Source of the DNA: a virus
Strand: one strand, 5' to 3'
IMG/VR virus record: IMGVR_UViG_3300036761_001737
Span: 1 to 39,549 of that record
Length of the DNA stretch: 39,549 bases
Shown here: positions 20,922 through 30,783 of the stretch, piece after piece
Position numbering within the stretch: the stretch's first letter is position 1
Layout: every line of letters starts with the position of its first letter
Program-made: the position numbers and the translations under genes
The notes under the pieces: generated by a model
Databases searched by the model: none
What the model was told of the DNA's origin: nothing
What the model saw: only the letters and a program-made list of their open reading frames with translations

Positions 20922-21371
20922 TTATCCTAAGACTGGTCTAACCATAAAGGTTATTTTAACATCTCCTGTAGGCCCCGCTAATTTAGCCACAACGCTTCGA
21001 TTACAGAGACTGGTATATATTATCTTTATATCCTCACATCTATAAGGAATTTCAAGCCCAGTTAATTCGGAATAATATTGATTGGCCCCCCCAATTTGTC
21101 TTTCGACCGTTACCGGCATAGTGACATGAGACAGAAAGCTATCTGTATTAAGATCAGTGTTATTATAATTCCCGGATTGCCAGAAAAAAACGTCCCATTC
21201 TAAGAGTTGCTTAGATTGTATCGCTATTCCTACTATGAAAATTTCATTGTAAACCCGATGAAAATCAGGGATAGGGATTGCCTCGTCTTTTTTGGCATTT
21301 TGAACGATTTCGTCCGTAAAATGCAAATCCTTATTTGTGCTGATATACTGTATCGGTAGCATATTTGTCAT
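20922..21371 (-). CDS. 149-aa virion-associated hypothetical
   Basis: The ATG at 21371 has GGAGGATT upstream and overlaps the large ejection gene by 41 bases. MTNMLPIQYISTNKDLHFTDE... shows a beta-sandwich-like pattern and no membrane span. Similar roughly 150-aa proteins occur in this place in P22-like environmental phages; function unknown. Confidence 0.6.
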   Translation of the reverse strand: MTNMLPIQYISTNKDLHFTDEIVQNAKKDEAIPIPDFHRVYNEIFIVGIAIQSKQLLEWDVFFWQSGNYNNTDLNTDSFLSHVTMPVTVERQIGGANQYYSELTGLEIPYRCEDIKIIYTSLCNRSVVAKLAGPTGDVKITFMVRPVLG

Positions 21372-23802
21372 CTGAATCCTCCGTTTTTGATTTGATTTCT
21401 TTTCCTGTTTCATAGGATATAAGTGTCATCAAACGATTAAAATTATTTATCTTTTCAGGCGTTATACCTGTTTTGAATGAAACAAAATTGGCCGCATATT
21501 CAGGATCAAACATCATGCGCCTCATATATTCATTAATGTGGCGGGTAGAATTTTTCGAGAATGCGTCCCGGATGCTTTTAATAAGATAGAAACGGCCTGC
21601 CCTTGCTCCACCCGCGCCCGCAAGAATATTAAATAAATTTTCAACAGTATCTGATCCGCCGCCTATCGGAGATTTAGCAGTCCTGGCCAGAGTCTGATAA
21701 GCATTCCAGACATCATAAATTGCCTTAATCTTTTGTGGCTCATCTTTATAGATTATTCTAATGGCAGAACTATATTTTCCCAAATTATTGGTTAATTTAG
21801 CCACAGATTTTACAAATTCCACTTCATCCACAGTTTCCGCCCCAACGGTTTGAAAGAATTCCGGCGCGGTAGATTCAGTTTCTTTCATTAAGTTTTCCGC
21901 GAATGCCTTTTTAAATCCAGCAGTGGCTGCTTTATTATCTTTTACTTTATTCAAAAGTTGCTGCGCTGTCGCAGCATAATTCCCGCTTCCTTTGAATGCT
22001 TTTTTTACCAAATCATTCACATCAGCTTCGAGAATTTTATTTGCCACAGATTTATTGAACACGTCTAAATTCTTCTCGGCAAACTCTAATCCACGTCTTT
22101 TCATCACAATATCTTTGAACTCATCAAATAGTCCTAATTTTTTCAACTTACCGGCATTTTCATAAAGCCATTGGGCAGCTCTTTTGGTTGTTATCTCACC
22201 TCTCGGATTAAGAAAATCAAACTGATAATAATCACGCATGCTATCTCTGGCTATATTTTTGTCTCCAACGGCTTTAACAAAATCATCGATTCCGTCCAAT
22301 CCATCAAATTTACTCGCTATATTAGCCATTCCTATTCTTGTTTCTTCTCCCCTAACGCCTTTGGCCAAGACCTCCGCAACGGTGCCTTGTTTGTATTTAG
22401 AAGCGTATTCTTTATAAAATGAACTTGCCGTTCTATATAAATCTCCTGCCTTTCCTGATTCTCCGGATAATGAATCAATGGTATTTTCTATCCCATCCTG
22501 TATCATTTTAAGTCTTCTGATATATTGGGTATTGGGCACGGCGGAACCCTGGACGGTTCTTATCTCAGAAAGAATAGTGCTTCTTAATTTTCTTAATTGT
22601 TGGAATGCCAGTGGTTTAGTTCCATTTTCGGTTATTTCTTTTAGTCCGGTTACAAGTTTTGATGGAATATTAGTGGATTTTTCAACTATTGGATCAAAAT
22701 CAGTAAGCACATCATCCAATGTCTTATTGAGAATATCGGTCTTAATCTTTATATCCGGTATTTTATTATATAATGCGGTCGCTTTTGTTCTTGCGATCTT
22801 TTGTCCTTCTGATAATAATCCATAAATTTTCCTACCAATACTTTGTTCATCAAGATGATGTGATAATCTGGCAACTTCCGTATCAACTGTCTGTTGTGTT
22901 TGTTTTACGGTGGTTTCTAATACTCCTTTTTCTCTGCCCAATGCCTTAACAAATTCTTCCGGTTTACCAATTCCTGCTCCTGTAACTTTACTTGCGTAAT
23001 AATCTTCGAGGGCTTTATTGGCGACTGCTCTTTGTTGCTGAGACAGCGTTGCTCCGCCGCCTCTTGCTAATGATCTTTCAAGCATTATAGCATCGGCATC
23101 ATTGGTTATCTGTCCATAAGACAACTTTAATCTTGGGATTCTTTCTTCCAATTCCTTAGCCGCTTCTATGTTTTCCAATATCTGTGGAGAACCTTCTGCC
23201 TTGGCTTTAAGTTCTGTGAATCTTTTAAGGGCTTCTGCTTTCATTCCTTTTTCGGTAACCGGCGGTATTCCTAATTTTCCTCCAATCCATTTTGCTGCTT
23301 TAGCTCCTCCACGCACGGCGCCGATAGCGATTTGTCCGACCGCTTGTCCGGCCATTTCGGAGGCCGCCCCTGTTGCAATTTCTTTTCCTGATCTAATTAA
23401 TTGTTCTGGAACTTGTTCTAAAAACGGCATCGGAGATTCTTCACCAACACCAACCATTCCTTCTGCTATTCTATATGCCTGTTTTGCTCCGGCATAACCA
23501 AGCCCAGCTCCTACCGGAGCGCCCATAGCCGCGCCGAAAATACCACCAAAAGGCAATCCCGCGGCAGCACCTACAATCCCTCCTGCCGTTAATCCTGCCG
23601 CTTCTATAACCGGTTCAGCTATCGGCTTCACCCATTTTTGATAAAAAGACGGTTCCTCGGTTTTAATCTCATCAACCAAAGAAGTTGGTTTGGGCTTGGC
23701 ATATATCTCCTGGGGAGCAATAACCTTGCCGGTAATGGCAGATACGGAACGGGTTGCTTTCATGCCTTGATCTTCTGCTTTTATCTCGTCAAGCAATCCC
23801 AT
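21331..23802 (-). CDS. Large ejection (internal virion) protein with glycine-zipper segment
   Basis: 823 aa; the ATG at 23802 has GGCGGGATATTAA before it. Residues about 70-115 form a Gly/Ala-rich membrane-active segment (GGIVGAAAGLPFGGIFGAAMG...), then long helices to the end. P22 gp16/gp20-type and T7 gp16-type ejection proteins use such segments to cross the host envelope ahead of the DNA. No lytic transglycosylase motif was seen. Function is inferred from architecture and its place after two other ejection candidates. Confidence 0.7.
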   Translation of the reverse strand: MGLLDEIKAEDQGMKATRSVSAITGKVIAPQEIYAKPKPTSLVDEIKTEEPSFYQKWVKPIAEPVIEAAGLTAGGIVGAAAGLPFGGIFGAAMGAPVGAGLGYAGAKQAYRIAEGMVGVGEESPMPFLEQVPEQLIRSGKEIATGAASEMAGQAVGQIAIGAVRGGAKAAKWIGGKLGIPPVTEKGMKAEALKRFTELKAKAEGSPQILENIEAAKELEERIPRLKLSYGQITNDADAIMLERSLARGGGATLSQQQRAVANKALEDYYASKVTGAGIGKPEEFVKALGREKGVLETTVKQTQQTVDTEVARLSHHLDEQSIGRKIYGLLSEGQKIARTKATALYNKIPDIKIKTDILNKTLDDVLTDFDPIVEKSTNIPSKLVTGLKEITENGTKPLAFQQLRKLRSTILSEIRTVQGSAVPNTQYIRRLKMIQDGIENTIDSLSGESGKAGDLYRTASSFYKEYASKYKQGTVAEVLAKGVRGEETRIGMANIASKFDGLDGIDDFVKAVGDKNIARDSMRDYYQFDFLNPRGEITTKRAAQWLYENAGKLKKLGLFDEFKDIVMKRRGLEFAEKNLDVFNKSVANKILEADVNDLVKKAFKGSGNYAATAQQLLNKVKDNKAATAGFKKAFAENLMKETESTAPEFFQTVGAETVDEVEFVKSVAKLTNNLGKYSSAIRIIYKDEPQKIKAIYDVWNAYQTLARTAKSPIGGGSDTVENLFNILAGAGGARAGRFYLIKSIRDAFSKNSTRHINEYMRRMMFDPEYAANFVSFKTGITPEKINNFNRLMTLISYETGKEIKSKTEDSDDKYATDTVYQHK

Positions 23803-23803
23803 T

Positions 23804-25216
23804 TTAATATCCCGCCTGTCTTTCAACTTCTCTTAATTCTTCTTCCGTCCAGTTCCCTTCCAGTCCAGAAGCAGACATCAGAGATCTCATTCTTTTTTTT
23901 GCGTCTTCTCTGTTTTTTGCAGTTTTGAGATAAGATACTGCCCGGGAAATATCTCTTGTTGGTTCTTTTGTTGGTTTAACTACATTTCCTGGTTCAATAC
24001 CTGCTGAGCCTGCATAATCACGATATTGATTAGCTATTTCATTATATTTGCGGTCATAAACCTCTTTAAATTTACCGGCCATTGTCATAATTGTCTGTCG
24101 TGTATCAGGTTCAAGTCTTCCACCTTTAAACACCCTTGCCATCGCAGCTCTCGCTCTATCCAAAATTGCCATATCCTGAGGAGTTCTTATATATTCTGAC
24201 TCTCTTACCACAGACTGAGGATCGGTCATTTTATTATAAAGCGTAACCAACGCCTGATCTACCGCCACGAAATTTTTGGTCGTTTTAGATTCCTTAAATG
24301 CTTCTTGCATTACATTATATTTGGTTGTTACATCGCGATAATCCTTGACAGGTTGAAGCGCGTTGAATTCTTTTCTCAGACTCATGGCAAACTTCTGATC
24401 TCCTTTTATATTCCTCCCTATGTCCCCCCTCTCCCTGATTCTAGCTGCTTCTAATGTAGCCGCTGTAGTTGCACTTATTTCTTGTTTTTTCCCTTCTATT
24501 GCCATTTTTTCTTTGACAATAGTCTCGGGTGTCAGTTTCCCCAGGGAGAATCTTTCTCCAGTAGCGCTATTTACCTCAAACCATTCTCCTGTATCCGGGT
24601 CTTGCATCCTGACCATAAGCTCTTTATTTCTCGCCCGCAATTTCCCCTGTTCATTCTTCATGGCATTGGCTATTTTTGTCCGTTCATCTATCAGAGCGTT
24701 ATATTGGGCCTCCAGCGATTGCCTTTGTTCAGGCTTCATTTTGCCGGAGATTTCAGGATCGGCAAACTGTGATTTTATGGCGTCTATGCCTTTATTGAGA
24801 TTATTTGTCTTGATTGTGCCTAATTCAATATTAAACACAGGGTCTTGGCTGAATGTTTGGAAAAGTTCTGTCCCTTTTCCACGCTGTATATAATCAACCC
24901 CCCCGATATTTTCGACATGCAACAATGTCTTCTCTTTAAATAGTTTATGTTCTTCCGGTGTTGTAAATCCGATTCTCGACAATGTTTCATCGATAGGTAC
25001 CAGAGCTGTGTTCTTCTCTGCTTGTTCTACCTGAACTTTAAACAGTCTATCTTGCATCTCCGCCTGATCTTTTTGAATTTGTAATTGTGCGGCTTGATTA
25101 GCTTCAACTGCGGCGCGATGCCGTTGTTCTCCGGCATATTCCATCAGTTTCATGCCTGTGGAAAGCGCTTGTCCCGTTGTCTGGTTTAACCCTGTCCAAA
25201 ATCCCACGTTACCCAT
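23804..25216 (-). CDS. Ejection protein, helical
   Basis: 470 aa starting MGNVGFWTGLNQTTGQALSTG, with GGGAGG upstream. Long Gln/Glu/Lys-rich helices (residues 30-80 and 150-330), no catalytic motif. It is one base from the next ejection gene. By position and composition it is the second of three internal proteins delivered into the host, like P22 gp7/gp20/gp16. Confidence 0.65.
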   Translation of the reverse strand: MGNVGFWTGLNQTTGQALSTGMKLMEYAGEQRHRAAVEANQAAQLQIQKDQAEMQDRLFKVQVEQAEKNTALVPIDETLSRIGFTTPEEHKLFKEKTLLHVENIGGVDYIQRGKGTELFQTFSQDPVFNIELGTIKTNNLNKGIDAIKSQFADPEISGKMKPEQRQSLEAQYNALIDERTKIANAMKNEQGKLRARNKELMVRMQDPDTGEWFEVNSATGERFSLGKLTPETIVKEKMAIEGKKQEISATTAATLEAARIRERGDIGRNIKGDQKFAMSLRKEFNALQPVKDYRDVTTKYNVMQEAFKESKTTKNFVAVDQALVTLYNKMTDPQSVVRESEYIRTPQDMAILDRARAAMARVFKGGRLEPDTRQTIMTMAGKFKEVYDRKYNEIANQYRDYAGSAGIEPGNVVKPTKEPTRDISRAVSYLKTAKNREDAKKRMRSLMSASGLEGNWTEEELREVERQAGY

Positions 25217-25217
25217 A

Positions 25218-26567
25218 TTAATATACCTCCCCATTCTTCCGTACATATTGAGGTAAAATCATTCCAATGGTCTTAATCGTTGCCAAAAATAATTTTGATA
25301 CCAAAATAGAAGATAATTCAGGCAATTCCTTTTTAAGCCCAAGCCGATATTCTCCATAATCAACAAGCGAATCCACAAGGATTTTCTTGACATGCTTTCT
25401 CGTTTTTTCGTTACGTTCCAATATTGGCGTGATTTTGTCGGCCAATGCGTAATAGCCCCTGAGTTGATCCGCATCGAGGAATCTGGCCCGATATTGACGG
25501 GTAATTTCCACTTCCGGAGAATGTCTACTAGTGCAAGCTGTCACAATAATACATTTACCACCCGTTATAGTTTTGAAAATTGATCCCACTACACTTTCAA
25601 CGCCATGGGCAATCTGTTCTTCAACCCTGGATACTTCTCTTCCCACATTGCTTATTTCCTTAATACCCGTAAGATTGCCAAGATATTTAGTGCTAAGATT
25701 CAAAGCGCCGGTCACTGGAGTTTGGAGTACAGTCCCGACATCCGAACCGAACCAACCCTTATCAGCTCCGATCTTACCTGTTTGTCTTACACCTTCATAA
25801 AGGGCTACATAAGGAGCTGCGGTTGCTGCGGTTGCCCATAATCCGCCAGTTCCCGTGGCGGCCGCAGTAGTTACAGGTATAGTGGCACCAATTCCCGTGG
25901 CGGCCGCAGTAGTTGCAGCAGTAGTTGCAGGCACAGTGGCGGCCGCAGTAGTTACAGGTATAGTGGCACCAATCGCTGCTTTTGCTCCCCATAATCCTGC
26001 CGCCTTGCCTCCATAATAAATCAACGGAGCTGCGGTTGCTATATTGCCGAGAGCGCCGACCATTCCCATAGTCGTCTGCGCTTTAAGCCCTTTTTGTTGT
26101 AATTCTCGATTCAACCCCGCTTCTTCTGTCGCAGATGCAAGACCTCTCGCGTATTGGCTTTCACCCTGTGCCTGAGATTGTGTAAATTGTTCTCCTTGCT
26201 GTGCCAGGGATTTTATGAATTGTTCTCTTTGCTGTGCCTGAGATGCTGTCGTAGATGCAAGACTTCTCGCGTATTGGCTTTCACCCTGTGCCTGAGATTG
26301 TGTAAATTGTTTTCCTTGCTGTGCCTGAGATGCTGTCGTAGATGCAAGACTTCTCGCGTATTGGCTTTCACCCTGTGCCTGAGATTTTTCAAATTGTTCT
26401 CTTTGCTGTGCCAGGGATTCCACAAACTGTCTGGCTTGCATTCCCCGTGCCTCTCTGCCGGGGATTAATCCATATTCCTGTTCTAATCGTTCCAACTCAT
26501 AAAGCAAAGCAGGATCGATAGAATATCGTTTCCCCAATGCTCTTCTTTGTCCCCATGATACAGCCAT
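25218..26567 (-). CDS. Ejection protein with Gln-rich repeats and CFI-box-like C-terminus
   Basis: 449 aa; AAAGGAGATAAAA before the ATG. Residues 45-150 hold about 30-residue repeats containing SQAQGESQYARSLAS. Residues 155-260 are Ala/Gly/Thr-rich hydrophobic, with repeats of ATIPVTTAAAT, likely membrane-active. Near residue 340 CIIVTACTSRHSPEVEITRQ and the following arginines resemble the CFI-box C-terminal domain of bacterial secreted proteins. Probably the first internal protein of the ejection set; the CFI-box role is unknown. Confidence 0.65.
   Translation of the reverse strand: MAVSWGQRRALGKRYSIDPALLYELERLEQEYGLIPGREARGMQARQFVESLAQQREQFEKSQAQGESQYARSLASTTASQAQQGKQFTQSQAQGESQYARSLASTTASQAQQREQFIKSLAQQGEQFTQSQAQGESQYARGLASATEEAGLNRELQQKGLKAQTTMGMVGALGNIATAAPLIYYGGKAAGLWGAKAAIGATIPVTTAAATVPATTAATTAAATGIGATIPVTTAAATGTGGLWATAATAAPYVALYEGVRQTGKIGADKGWFGSDVGTVLQTPVTGALNLSTKYLGNLTGIKEISNVGREVSRVEEQIAHGVESVVGSIFKTITGGKCIIVTACTSRHSPEVEITRQYRARFLDADQLRGYYALADKITPILERNEKTRKHVKKILVDSLVDYGEYRLGLKKELPELSSILVSKLFLATIKTIGMILPQYVRKNGEVY
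25830..25990 (-). repeat. Coding repeats in Ala/Thr-rich segment
   Basis: Units containing GGCGGCCGCAGTAGTT and GGTATAGTGGCACCAAT recur within 160 bases, encoding repeated GATIPVTTAAAT-type stretches. High identity suggests recent duplication. Confidence 0.7.
26145..26425 (-). repeat. Tandem coding repeats of about 90 bp
   Basis: Three near-identical units sharing CTCGCGTATTGGCTTTCACC and flanking sequence encode the SQAQGESQYARSLAS repeats of the ejection protein. A length-variable array is likely. Confidence 0.8.
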
Positions 26568-26578
26568 TTTTATCTCCT

Positions 26579-29119
26579 TTAATCCTGTTTCGTCACATGA
26601 TGGGCGACCACCAACGCAACCGGCTCACATCCTATCGAACCGCTGTCCGCCGTCATTTGCGTCTTGAAAGAATGGAAGTAATTATCCAATTTTTCATTAA
26701 TAACTGGTTGCGCTATCCTATAACCGCTATTTGTGGGGGACAGGGTATGTTCCGTCCCTATATTCGCCATGTCGCCATAATGCGTCAACGTAATATTTTC
26801 AGCAAGCACCGAAGTTTTGGCAACACTCAATAATCTTATGCGGTCTATCTGTGTCTGCACTCCCAGCCCGCCAAGCGGAATGTCCCCGGTATGAAATTCG
26901 TATTCTATATCTTTGCCATCAAAATCCGTTCCATTTTCAAGCCGGTGCATCTTGCCATTATCCAGAAATCCATAATTATAGGCATTGCCATTGGTATCAT
27001 GCACCAACAATAAAGATTGAAGAGCATTGTCTATCCCGCGATAGATCTGGAACCATTTATTTCTTTTTATATCATAGACAAGTTCCGTATTAAGCAGGGT
27101 CGCCGAAGCGCCGGAGGCGAACAGCCAGTGATAGGTTTGATTCACTGGGTCTATTTCTCCGACCGAACTTCCTATCATCGCAGCGTTTATGCAACGAGAG
27201 TCCGCTTTATTAAAATACGCGCCAATCTCTCCATGAATAGGTACCGGGGTGCGGCCATCGCTCATAAATATACCATCAGCCCCCTGCCAGATCGCAAGGG
27301 TGCGATTTATCCCGGCCCCGGCCTCAGCATTAAGATTAATGATCTTCAGCGTAAGCGGCGCGGGACATCCGATATTTGAAGACAAAAGGAATGTGTTATT
27401 TTCCCATTGGTCTATTTCCTGCCCAGCCATGACCCATGTCTCATTATCTTTGAACATCAACACCAAGGCATAAAGCGATGATCCGAATTGACTGAATAAT
27501 CCTATACCACAGTTTAATTCCCCCTCTTCTCCAAAATAAATTTCCACGGAATCATCCCCATTATAGACTTGTGGCATATATTTCCCGGAACAGATAATTT
27601 TATTCTTTACCCCGGACATATCGGCGCACAGCAAAACCCGCCCTTGCGTGAATACCGGAAATTTATAATACGTAAGTTCTTTTTGCGCTGTTATCCCTCC
27701 GACATAATTCACCCGAACGGAAGCGTCCAACGCTTGACTGAATCGCACTCTATAAAAATATAGCGGAGGGCTGTTTGACACAATTTTAGTGGTTTCTCCT
27801 GAATATGCGCTATTATTCCATGAAATAACCCCCGGTTTGGCCAAAGAAACGCTCCCATCAGAGGTTCCATCCGTTATTGTTCCAACCGTTGTAAAGGCCG
27901 TTCCGTTCCAATAGTCTATGCTGGCCACAGTACCGGCAGTGCTGTTTGTATATTCAGCCGGGATATTAAAATATATAGCTATTTGCTTTTCGGAAAACCC
28001 TATCTCCAAGCAATTATTAGGGCTTGAAAATAACGGAAGGCTGCTTAGATCGGAATAGGTCGTAACGTCTGTGCTGTAATAATCGTCTTTAAGGACGTTT
28101 AAAGTGTTATCTAAGTACGTCGTAGTTTTCTTAAAAAATCTCAGTACATCACGATATACCCCATCCCACAAATCTACTATTTTCTGGAAGGGCGCATCGA
28201 GGGTAACATACGATACCGTCGCATTCCCAGCGGCAATGGCGAATTGATACCAATACAGAGAATATCCCTCCAGATATAAAGGTTTGGCGGTTGTTTCGGT
28301 TGAAATAAATGCTATTGGCCCGGTTTTGGCTAATGTTTTTCCACCAACGGAAGTATTGTCAACGATTTCCATGTCTGTCCATGCAGAACCATTCCAATAT
28401 TTCCCGGTCATGGCGGCAACCGTTACGTTCGGACTTGCCACATACATTTTTATTCTTTGCAAGGGCAGGGGAGCTCCAACGAGAAAATACAGGGCGGAAC
28501 CGCCGATCGTCGCTATATTCGCGGCATCCGTTTTGGTATTTGAGATTATCGGGGAATAATCGATTGGATTAGTGGGCGCGCCACCATTAGGAATCGCCGC
28601 TGTCGATGTTATAAAGGCCCCGCATCGGGATTCATTCCCTCCCCAGATATAAGTACTTATTCCATTGCAAAAGATTACCCTGCCATCCGAGTCATCACAA
28701 AAAAACCCCGTGGCATTGCCGATATTGCTCAAAATATTGCTGAAATCTCCCACATTCGGAATCGACGTTGTATTGTCAAAAATAGCGGAGTTGTTGAAAC
28801 CGTTGCTGAACCTTTGCGCGAGGATATGAGTTTCGGCTGGTTGAGATTTAACAAAATGGAAAGCATTTTTAGTAATGAGAAATGTTTTCTGGCTACCCCA
28901 GGTATCGGAATTACCCCAGGTATCGGAATTACCCCAGCTATCGGTATCGTTACTATCCACCCCACCAATCTTCGTCATCCCCTGAATCCCGCGCAGATGC
29001 GTATCCGTATAGCGGAAATTTTTTAGAGATTGGAAATTATCCCCGATAGTCGCAGGTTCATTAGTGGTAAAATTACCGGTGAGCAGGATGGATTTATGTT
29101 GAGTGCGGGGATCAGGCAT
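26579..29119 (-). CDS. Large tail hub / gp10-like DNA-stabilisation protein
   Basis: 846 aa, about twice P22 gp10 (472 aa). The N-terminus (SLKNFRYTDTHLRGIQGMTKIGG) recalls the opening of gp10-type proteins that state a path through a beta-propeller. Many beta segments follow, with WQGADGIFMSDGRTPVPIHGE and YDIKRNKWFQIYRG near the C-terminus, typical of propeller blades. It probably closes the portal channel or forms the tail hub. A short SWGNSDTWGNSDTW repeat lies near residue 62. The gp10 link is moderate. Confidence 0.6.
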   Translation of the reverse strand: MPDPRTQHKSILLTGNFTTNEPATIGDNFQSLKNFRYTDTHLRGIQGMTKIGGVDSNDTDSWGNSDTWGNSDTWGSQKTFLITKNAFHFVKSQPAETHILAQRFSNGFNNSAIFDNTTSIPNVGDFSNILSNIGNATGFFCDDSDGRVIFCNGISTYIWGGNESRCGAFITSTAAIPNGGAPTNPIDYSPIISNTKTDAANIATIGGSALYFLVGAPLPLQRIKMYVASPNVTVAAMTGKYWNGSAWTDMEIVDNTSVGGKTLAKTGPIAFISTETTAKPLYLEGYSLYWYQFAIAAGNATVSYVTLDAPFQKIVDLWDGVYRDVLRFFKKTTTYLDNTLNVLKDDYYSTDVTTYSDLSSLPLFSSPNNCLEIGFSEKQIAIYFNIPAEYTNSTAGTVASIDYWNGTAFTTVGTITDGTSDGSVSLAKPGVISWNNSAYSGETTKIVSNSPPLYFYRVRFSQALDASVRVNYVGGITAQKELTYYKFPVFTQGRVLLCADMSGVKNKIICSGKYMPQVYNGDDSVEIYFGEEGELNCGIGLFSQFGSSLYALVLMFKDNETWVMAGQEIDQWENNTFLLSSNIGCPAPLTLKIINLNAEAGAGINRTLAIWQGADGIFMSDGRTPVPIHGEIGAYFNKADSRCINAAMIGSSVGEIDPVNQTYHWLFASGASATLLNTELVYDIKRNKWFQIYRGIDNALQSLLLVHDTNGNAYNYGFLDNGKMHRLENGTDFDGKDIEYEFHTGDIPLGGLGVQTQIDRIRLLSVAKTSVLAENITLTHYGDMANIGTEHTLSPTNSGYRIAQPVINEKLDNYFHSFKTQMTADSGSIGCEPVALVVAHHVTKQD

Positions 29120-29125
29120 TTAATA

Positions 29126-29470
29126 TTACTCTGAACTGTTTTCTGTTATTTCCTTTATATTCCTTGTATTCACTCCCATAGCATGCAAGGCTGGATATTC
29201 AGCCATGCGCTCAACTATGGCACAAGTCAGATTAGCCAGGCGATCTACGTTATTTCTCTGCTGTTCCTGTGCCTGCTGTATCCCTATCATGCGATTGTAT
29301 AAGTCCATTATTGCAAGTCTGGTGCTGATTGGCGCACACTCTTTAATCTGCTTCTCGATTTTTTTATCTTCAGATACCCATCTCCCATATTGAAAATGCG
29401 GACATTCTTCCGGGTTATCGCTGAAGGTCTTCCAGAATTTACAATCAGGGAAAGTGCAGGTATTTTCCAT
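29126..29470 (-). CDS. 114-aa Cys-containing hypothetical protein
   Basis: ATG at 29470 with AAAGGATTAAA upstream. The N-terminus MENTCTFPDCKFWKTF...EECPHF has four Cys/His-rich positions, possibly zinc-binding, followed by a long helix (TRLAIMDLYNRMIGIQQAQ). It lies between tail genes; role unknown. Confidence 0.55.
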   Translation of the reverse strand: MENTCTFPDCKFWKTFSDNPEECPHFQYGRWVSEDKKIEKQIKECAPISTRLAIMDLYNRMIGIQQAQEQQRNNVDRLANLTCAIVERMAEYPALHAMGVNTRNIKEITENSSE

Positions 29471-29472
29471 TT

Positions 29473-30081
29473 TTAATCCTTTTTCGCCAGAATCACGCAA
29501 TAGGCAGCTGGCCGCCATGCAGGAGTATGTGTTATTCCTGTTGTCGAAGGTGCACTTGTTGTAACTGATGATGTATTTGGGGGATAACGTACTGCTCCAC
29601 CACCATAATTATCGTTATATGTTCCATATGTTCCTGACCATGTATGTGTATGAGAATCAGCGGCTAGTCCGCTTATTGTCCATGTGCCTGTGCTGTGTAC
29701 TGTGCCGCCCGTCTGTCCTCCAGCCCCGGAACCCTTGGTTACAAAAAGGAGTTTATCGTCAAGGGTCGTCTGGATAGTCCAGCCGGTAGGGGCGGTGTTT
29801 TGATAGAATGGCAAGATCGCAGCATTGGTAGCAAACTCCGATGCAATTAAAGATTCATCCCAATTTCCACCGGTAGAATAATCATCCGGCCTGATGGTTC
29901 TGGGCCTGGTGGCGGTATTCTCGGGATTTGTGCCTGCCGAATTATAAACAAAATATGACAATATCCCGCTAACGGAGCATATTCCCCTATCCCCCGTCGC
30001 AAGGACAGTCACGGATAAGAGATCCAGGGCCCTTTCCCCGCCGCCGGTTAACGCATTGCAATTATAGACTTTAAAAGCCAT
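29473..30081 (-). CDS. Tail-collar-like structural protein
   Basis: 202 aa. The C-terminal half has the tail-collar pattern: FYQNTAPTGWTIQTTLDDKLLFVTKG, SHTHTWSGTY and a final TPAWRPAAYCVILAKKD. The His-x-His motif in such domains binds metal at the fibre tip. The N-terminal half (NALTGGGERALDLLSV) is a separate small domain shared with phage particle proteins. Probably a short tail fibre or a plug at the connector. Confidence 0.75.
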   Translation of the reverse strand: MAFKVYNCNALTGGGERALDLLSVTVLATGDRGICSVSGILSYFVYNSAGTNPENTATRPRTIRPDDYSTGGNWDESLIASEFATNAAILPFYQNTAPTGWTIQTTLDDKLLFVTKGSGAGGQTGGTVHSTGTWTISGLAADSHTHTWSGTYGTYNDNYGGGAVRYPPNTSSVTTSAPSTTGITHTPAWRPAAYCVILAKKD

Positions 30082-30093
30082 CTTCAGTCTCCT

Positions 30094-30780
30094 TTAGGTG
30101 CCAGTTTCGATGTTGGCGCAATAATTACCATTAAAAATATCAAACCTTGCCTTAGCCGGAGGCTTTAATGAGGCGTTCAGGCTGCCGATTGCATCCCGTG
30201 TCCGTATCGCATGGGCATGAACTGTTGTATTTATTACTCTATCCCAATCCTCGGCAAGTGCTACCGCCAGATTGTAAATGAAAAATTCCTTATATTCAAA
30301 CGGAAGCGTTACTTCGGTAGTTGTAGCCGGAAATTCAGTGAAGTTTTTTAGAAATTCAAAATAAGCGTTATAGGCATAGTCCGGGGCGGCATTGAAAATT
30401 ATCTTTGCCCACGGATATTCAGGCAAAAAATATAATCCAGTTGGTATGGAAGAAGCGTTCTTATCGGAAATCCGGTTATAATCAACCGGAGACATGATGG
30501 CGACTGGATAATCCGTGCCATCTGAATCCCGAAGATAGCAATTCAGCACCATAAGCGGTCTAACTGTATTCCATTGGCCTGAACTGCCGATCGTGTATTC
30601 ATAATTCGCTACAGTTAACGCGAATATTTCACGTACTGCCACGGGAGGAAACATTTCCGCCCCCATAAGACTTATCATATTATTTAAAGATTTCAACGCG
30701 CTTGCAGTTTGAGTGGCAGTAGAATCATTTACGCCTATCTTAAGAAATGCCGCCGTTATTAGATCGCCTGCAGTGCTCAT
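30094..30780 (-). CDS. P22 gp4-like head-to-tail connector
   Basis: 228 aa. The N-terminus MSTAGDLITAAFLKIGVNDS...ALKSLNNMI is characteristic of the P22 gp4 tail accessory factor family, and the middle keeps PVDYNRISDKN and LPFEYKEFFIYNLAVALA. It would form a ring under the portal that ends packaging and receives the tail. Longer than P22 gp4 (166 aa). Confidence 0.75.
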   Translation of the reverse strand: MSTAGDLITAAFLKIGVNDSTATQTASALKSLNNMISLMGAEMFPPVAVREIFALTVANYEYTIGSSGQWNTVRPLMVLNCYLRDSDGTDYPVAIMSPVDYNRISDKNASSIPTGLYFLPEYPWAKIIFNAAPDYAYNAYFEFLKNFTEFPATTTEVTLPFEYKEFFIYNLAVALAEDWDRVINTTVHAHAIRTRDAIGSLNASLKPPAKARFDIFNGNYCANIETGT

Positions 30781-30783
30781 AAG

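Noticed and set aside
28890-28950. 18-base direct repeat (TATCGGAATTACCCCAGG type)
   Set aside because: Coding micro-repeat for SDTWGN in the gp10-like protein; not treated as a regulatory element.
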